A stretch of DNA of 6,609 nt. Origin: an uncultured bacterium. GTDB taxonomy: Bacteria > Desulfobacterota > Desulfovibrionia > Desulfovibrionales > Desulfovibrionaceae. The DNA lies in the NCBI GenBank assembly GCA_905215675.1, contig CAJMRA010000139.1, positions 1 to 6,609 of the forward strand, written 5' to 3'. Position numbers and translations under genes: made by a program. A model generated the notes under the pieces. It searched no databases and had not been told where the DNA came from. It worked only from the letters and a program-made list of their open reading frames with translations. Shown here piece by piece: positions 5,994 to 6,609 of this stretch; position 1 is the first letter of the stretch; every line of letters starts with the position of its first letter.

Positions 5994-6491
5994 ATGAAAA
6001 AAATACTGACGATTGCGACGATTGCCTTTCTGGGGACGCTGCTCTGCGCCTCCGTGTCTCCGGCTGCTGAAAAAGTCGGGACAAGATACTTTACTTTTAT
6101 CATTCCTGACGGCTGGAAACATCAGTACAGGCCCGCCTGGCGGAACAAGGGCATCCTCGCCGTCTTGGCGCACCATATCAGCGAAGAAAACGCCGTAAGC
6201 GTGGCAATCCTCCCCGATTCCCGCCCGGCCGGGGAGCTTGCCGCCCAGACCCTGGACACAATGAAAACGGCCGGTTTTACAACCACCGAACCCAGGGCCG
6301 AAGGCACTATTTATATCAGTGAAATTTCTCTGGGGCCCTTCAGAGGCGCCTGCTACACCGGCTCCAACGGCAAGGTCGGCAGCGTCATTACCATTCTGGG
6401 CCCCTCGCCCGACAAGGCTAAAAAGCTGCTGCGGGAAAACTTCAAGCCCTGCGAGCCCGACGCCGCCGGACTCTTCCCTTCTTCCTTCTAG
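5994..6491 (+). CDS. Small secreted protein of unknown function
   Basis: A 165-residue protein with a Sec signal peptide: MKK followed by a hydrophobic core (residues 4-19) and a likely cleavage near SPA-A (22-25). C18 is not in a lipobox (TLLC), so it is probably a soluble periplasmic or exported protein of about 140 residues. The mature part starts with YFTFIIPDGW (32-41), then an alternating strand pattern, an amphipathic stretch around 80-94, strands at 105-113 and 128-136, and a helix at 139-150. This is reminiscent of the PsbP/DcrB/MOG1-type fold by pattern only. C120 and C153 could form a disulfide. The ATG at 5994 has AGGGAG seven bases upstream, and the frame open upstream of it to 5502 merely overlaps yigZ. 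It lies 37 bases after yigZ and ends just before the right repeat copy. Confidence 0.88.
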   Translation: MKKILTIATIAFLGTLLCASVSPAAEKVGTRYFTFIIPDGWKHQYRPAWRNKGILAVLAHHISEENAVSVAILPDSRPAGELAAQTLDTMKTAGFTTTEPRAEGTIYISEISLGPFRGACYTGSNGKVGSVITILGPSPDKAKKLLRENFKPCEPDAAGLFPSSF

Positions 6492-6518
6492 GGAGTGTTG
6501 ACACTAGAGCGTTCTTCT

Positions 6519-6569
6519 GGGGGGAAGGGAACCCCCTTGGCTAGCGCACAAGTGGGTTCCCTTCCCCCC
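6519..6569 (+). terminator. Long G/C-run hairpin after the secreted-protein gene
   Basis: GGGGGGAAGGGAACCC (6519-6534) pairs perfectly with 6554-6569 over 16 bp. After one mismatch (6535/6553), 6536-6539 pairs with 6549-6552, leaving a 9-nt loop (6540-6548) with GCTAGC. It probably ends or stabilises the yigZ and secreted-protein transcript. The T-run (6596-6601) is about 27 bases beyond the stem, so it is not a standard intrinsic terminator. Confidence 0.55.
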
Positions 6570-6605
6570 AGGCCCCCCATCCTTCCCCCAACGCGCTTTT
6601 TCAGA
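6519..6605 (+). repeat. Dispersed 3'-end hairpin repeat, right copy
   Basis: The second copy of the element at 23-110, in inverted orientation, 27 bases after the stop of the secreted-protein gene. The hairpin (6519-6569) and the tail (6571-6605, ending AACGCGCTTTTTCAGA) match the left copy; the 35-base tail after base 6570 is identical. Both copies have the same orientation relative to the gene they follow. Between the stop codon and the hairpin, this copy has about 14 more bases than the left one, including CTAGAGCGT. Confidence 0.85.
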
Positions 6606-6609
6606 GGGG

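Noticed and set aside
6042..6053. Lipobox around C18 of the secreted protein
   Set aside because: The residues before the cysteine (TLL) do not fit a lipobox, and a normal signal peptidase I site follows at residues 22-25.
5312..6103. 263-residue minus-strand open frame across yigZ
   Set aside because: Antisense of an unambiguous YigZ-family gene, with no recognisable product.
130..6512. Shared 9-mer CTAGAGCGT at 130-138 and 6504-6512
   Set aside because: It has the same orientation on the plus strand while the hairpin elements are inverted, so it is not part of the repeat in a consistent way; it is likely coincidence.

Overview
The window looks like a GC-rich chromosomal segment of an anaerobic deltaproteobacterium, most likely a Desulfovibrio relative. 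This is inferred from a short rubrerythrin (oxidative-stress defence of strict anaerobes), the high GC content and the style of the G/C-run hairpin repeats. No ribosomal RNA or other phylogenetic marker is present to confirm it.

Layout: a 3-kb minus-strand gene (130-3144) encodes a 1004-residue membrane protein of unknown function, whose N-terminal half resembles a degenerate PHP-type metal-dependent phosphoesterase. Across a 127-bp AT-rich divergent promoter region lies a plus-strand membrane O-acyltransferase of the acyltransferase-3 family (3272-4378). It converges on a minus-strand rubrerythrin (4608-5120), and the 229 bp between them hold several hairpins, including a textbook rho-independent terminator for rubrerythrin. 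Rubrerythrin is divergent from a plus-strand YigZ/IMPACT-family gene (5324-5956), which is followed at 37 bp by a small secreted protein of unknown function (5994-6491). The genes do not form an obvious pathway. They are three or four separate transcription units: membrane/surface functions, oxidative-stress defence, and a housekeeping-like YigZ with an exported partner.

The most striking feature is at the two ends. An about 88-bp element sits just downstream of the first gene's stop (23-110) and, in inverted orientation, just downstream of the last gene's stop (6519-6605). The copies are about 93% identical. Each contains a long G/C-run hairpin with a 9-nt loop carrying GCTAGC, followed by a conserved tail that ends in a short T-run. 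One stem pair differs by a compensatory change (A-T in one copy, G-C in the other), so the fold seems to be under selection. Relative to the gene it follows, each copy has the same orientation, so it reads as a dispersed, gene-3'-end-associated structured element rather than the termini of an ordinary transposon. No transposase, integrase, CRISPR array, tRNA or rRNA is visible.
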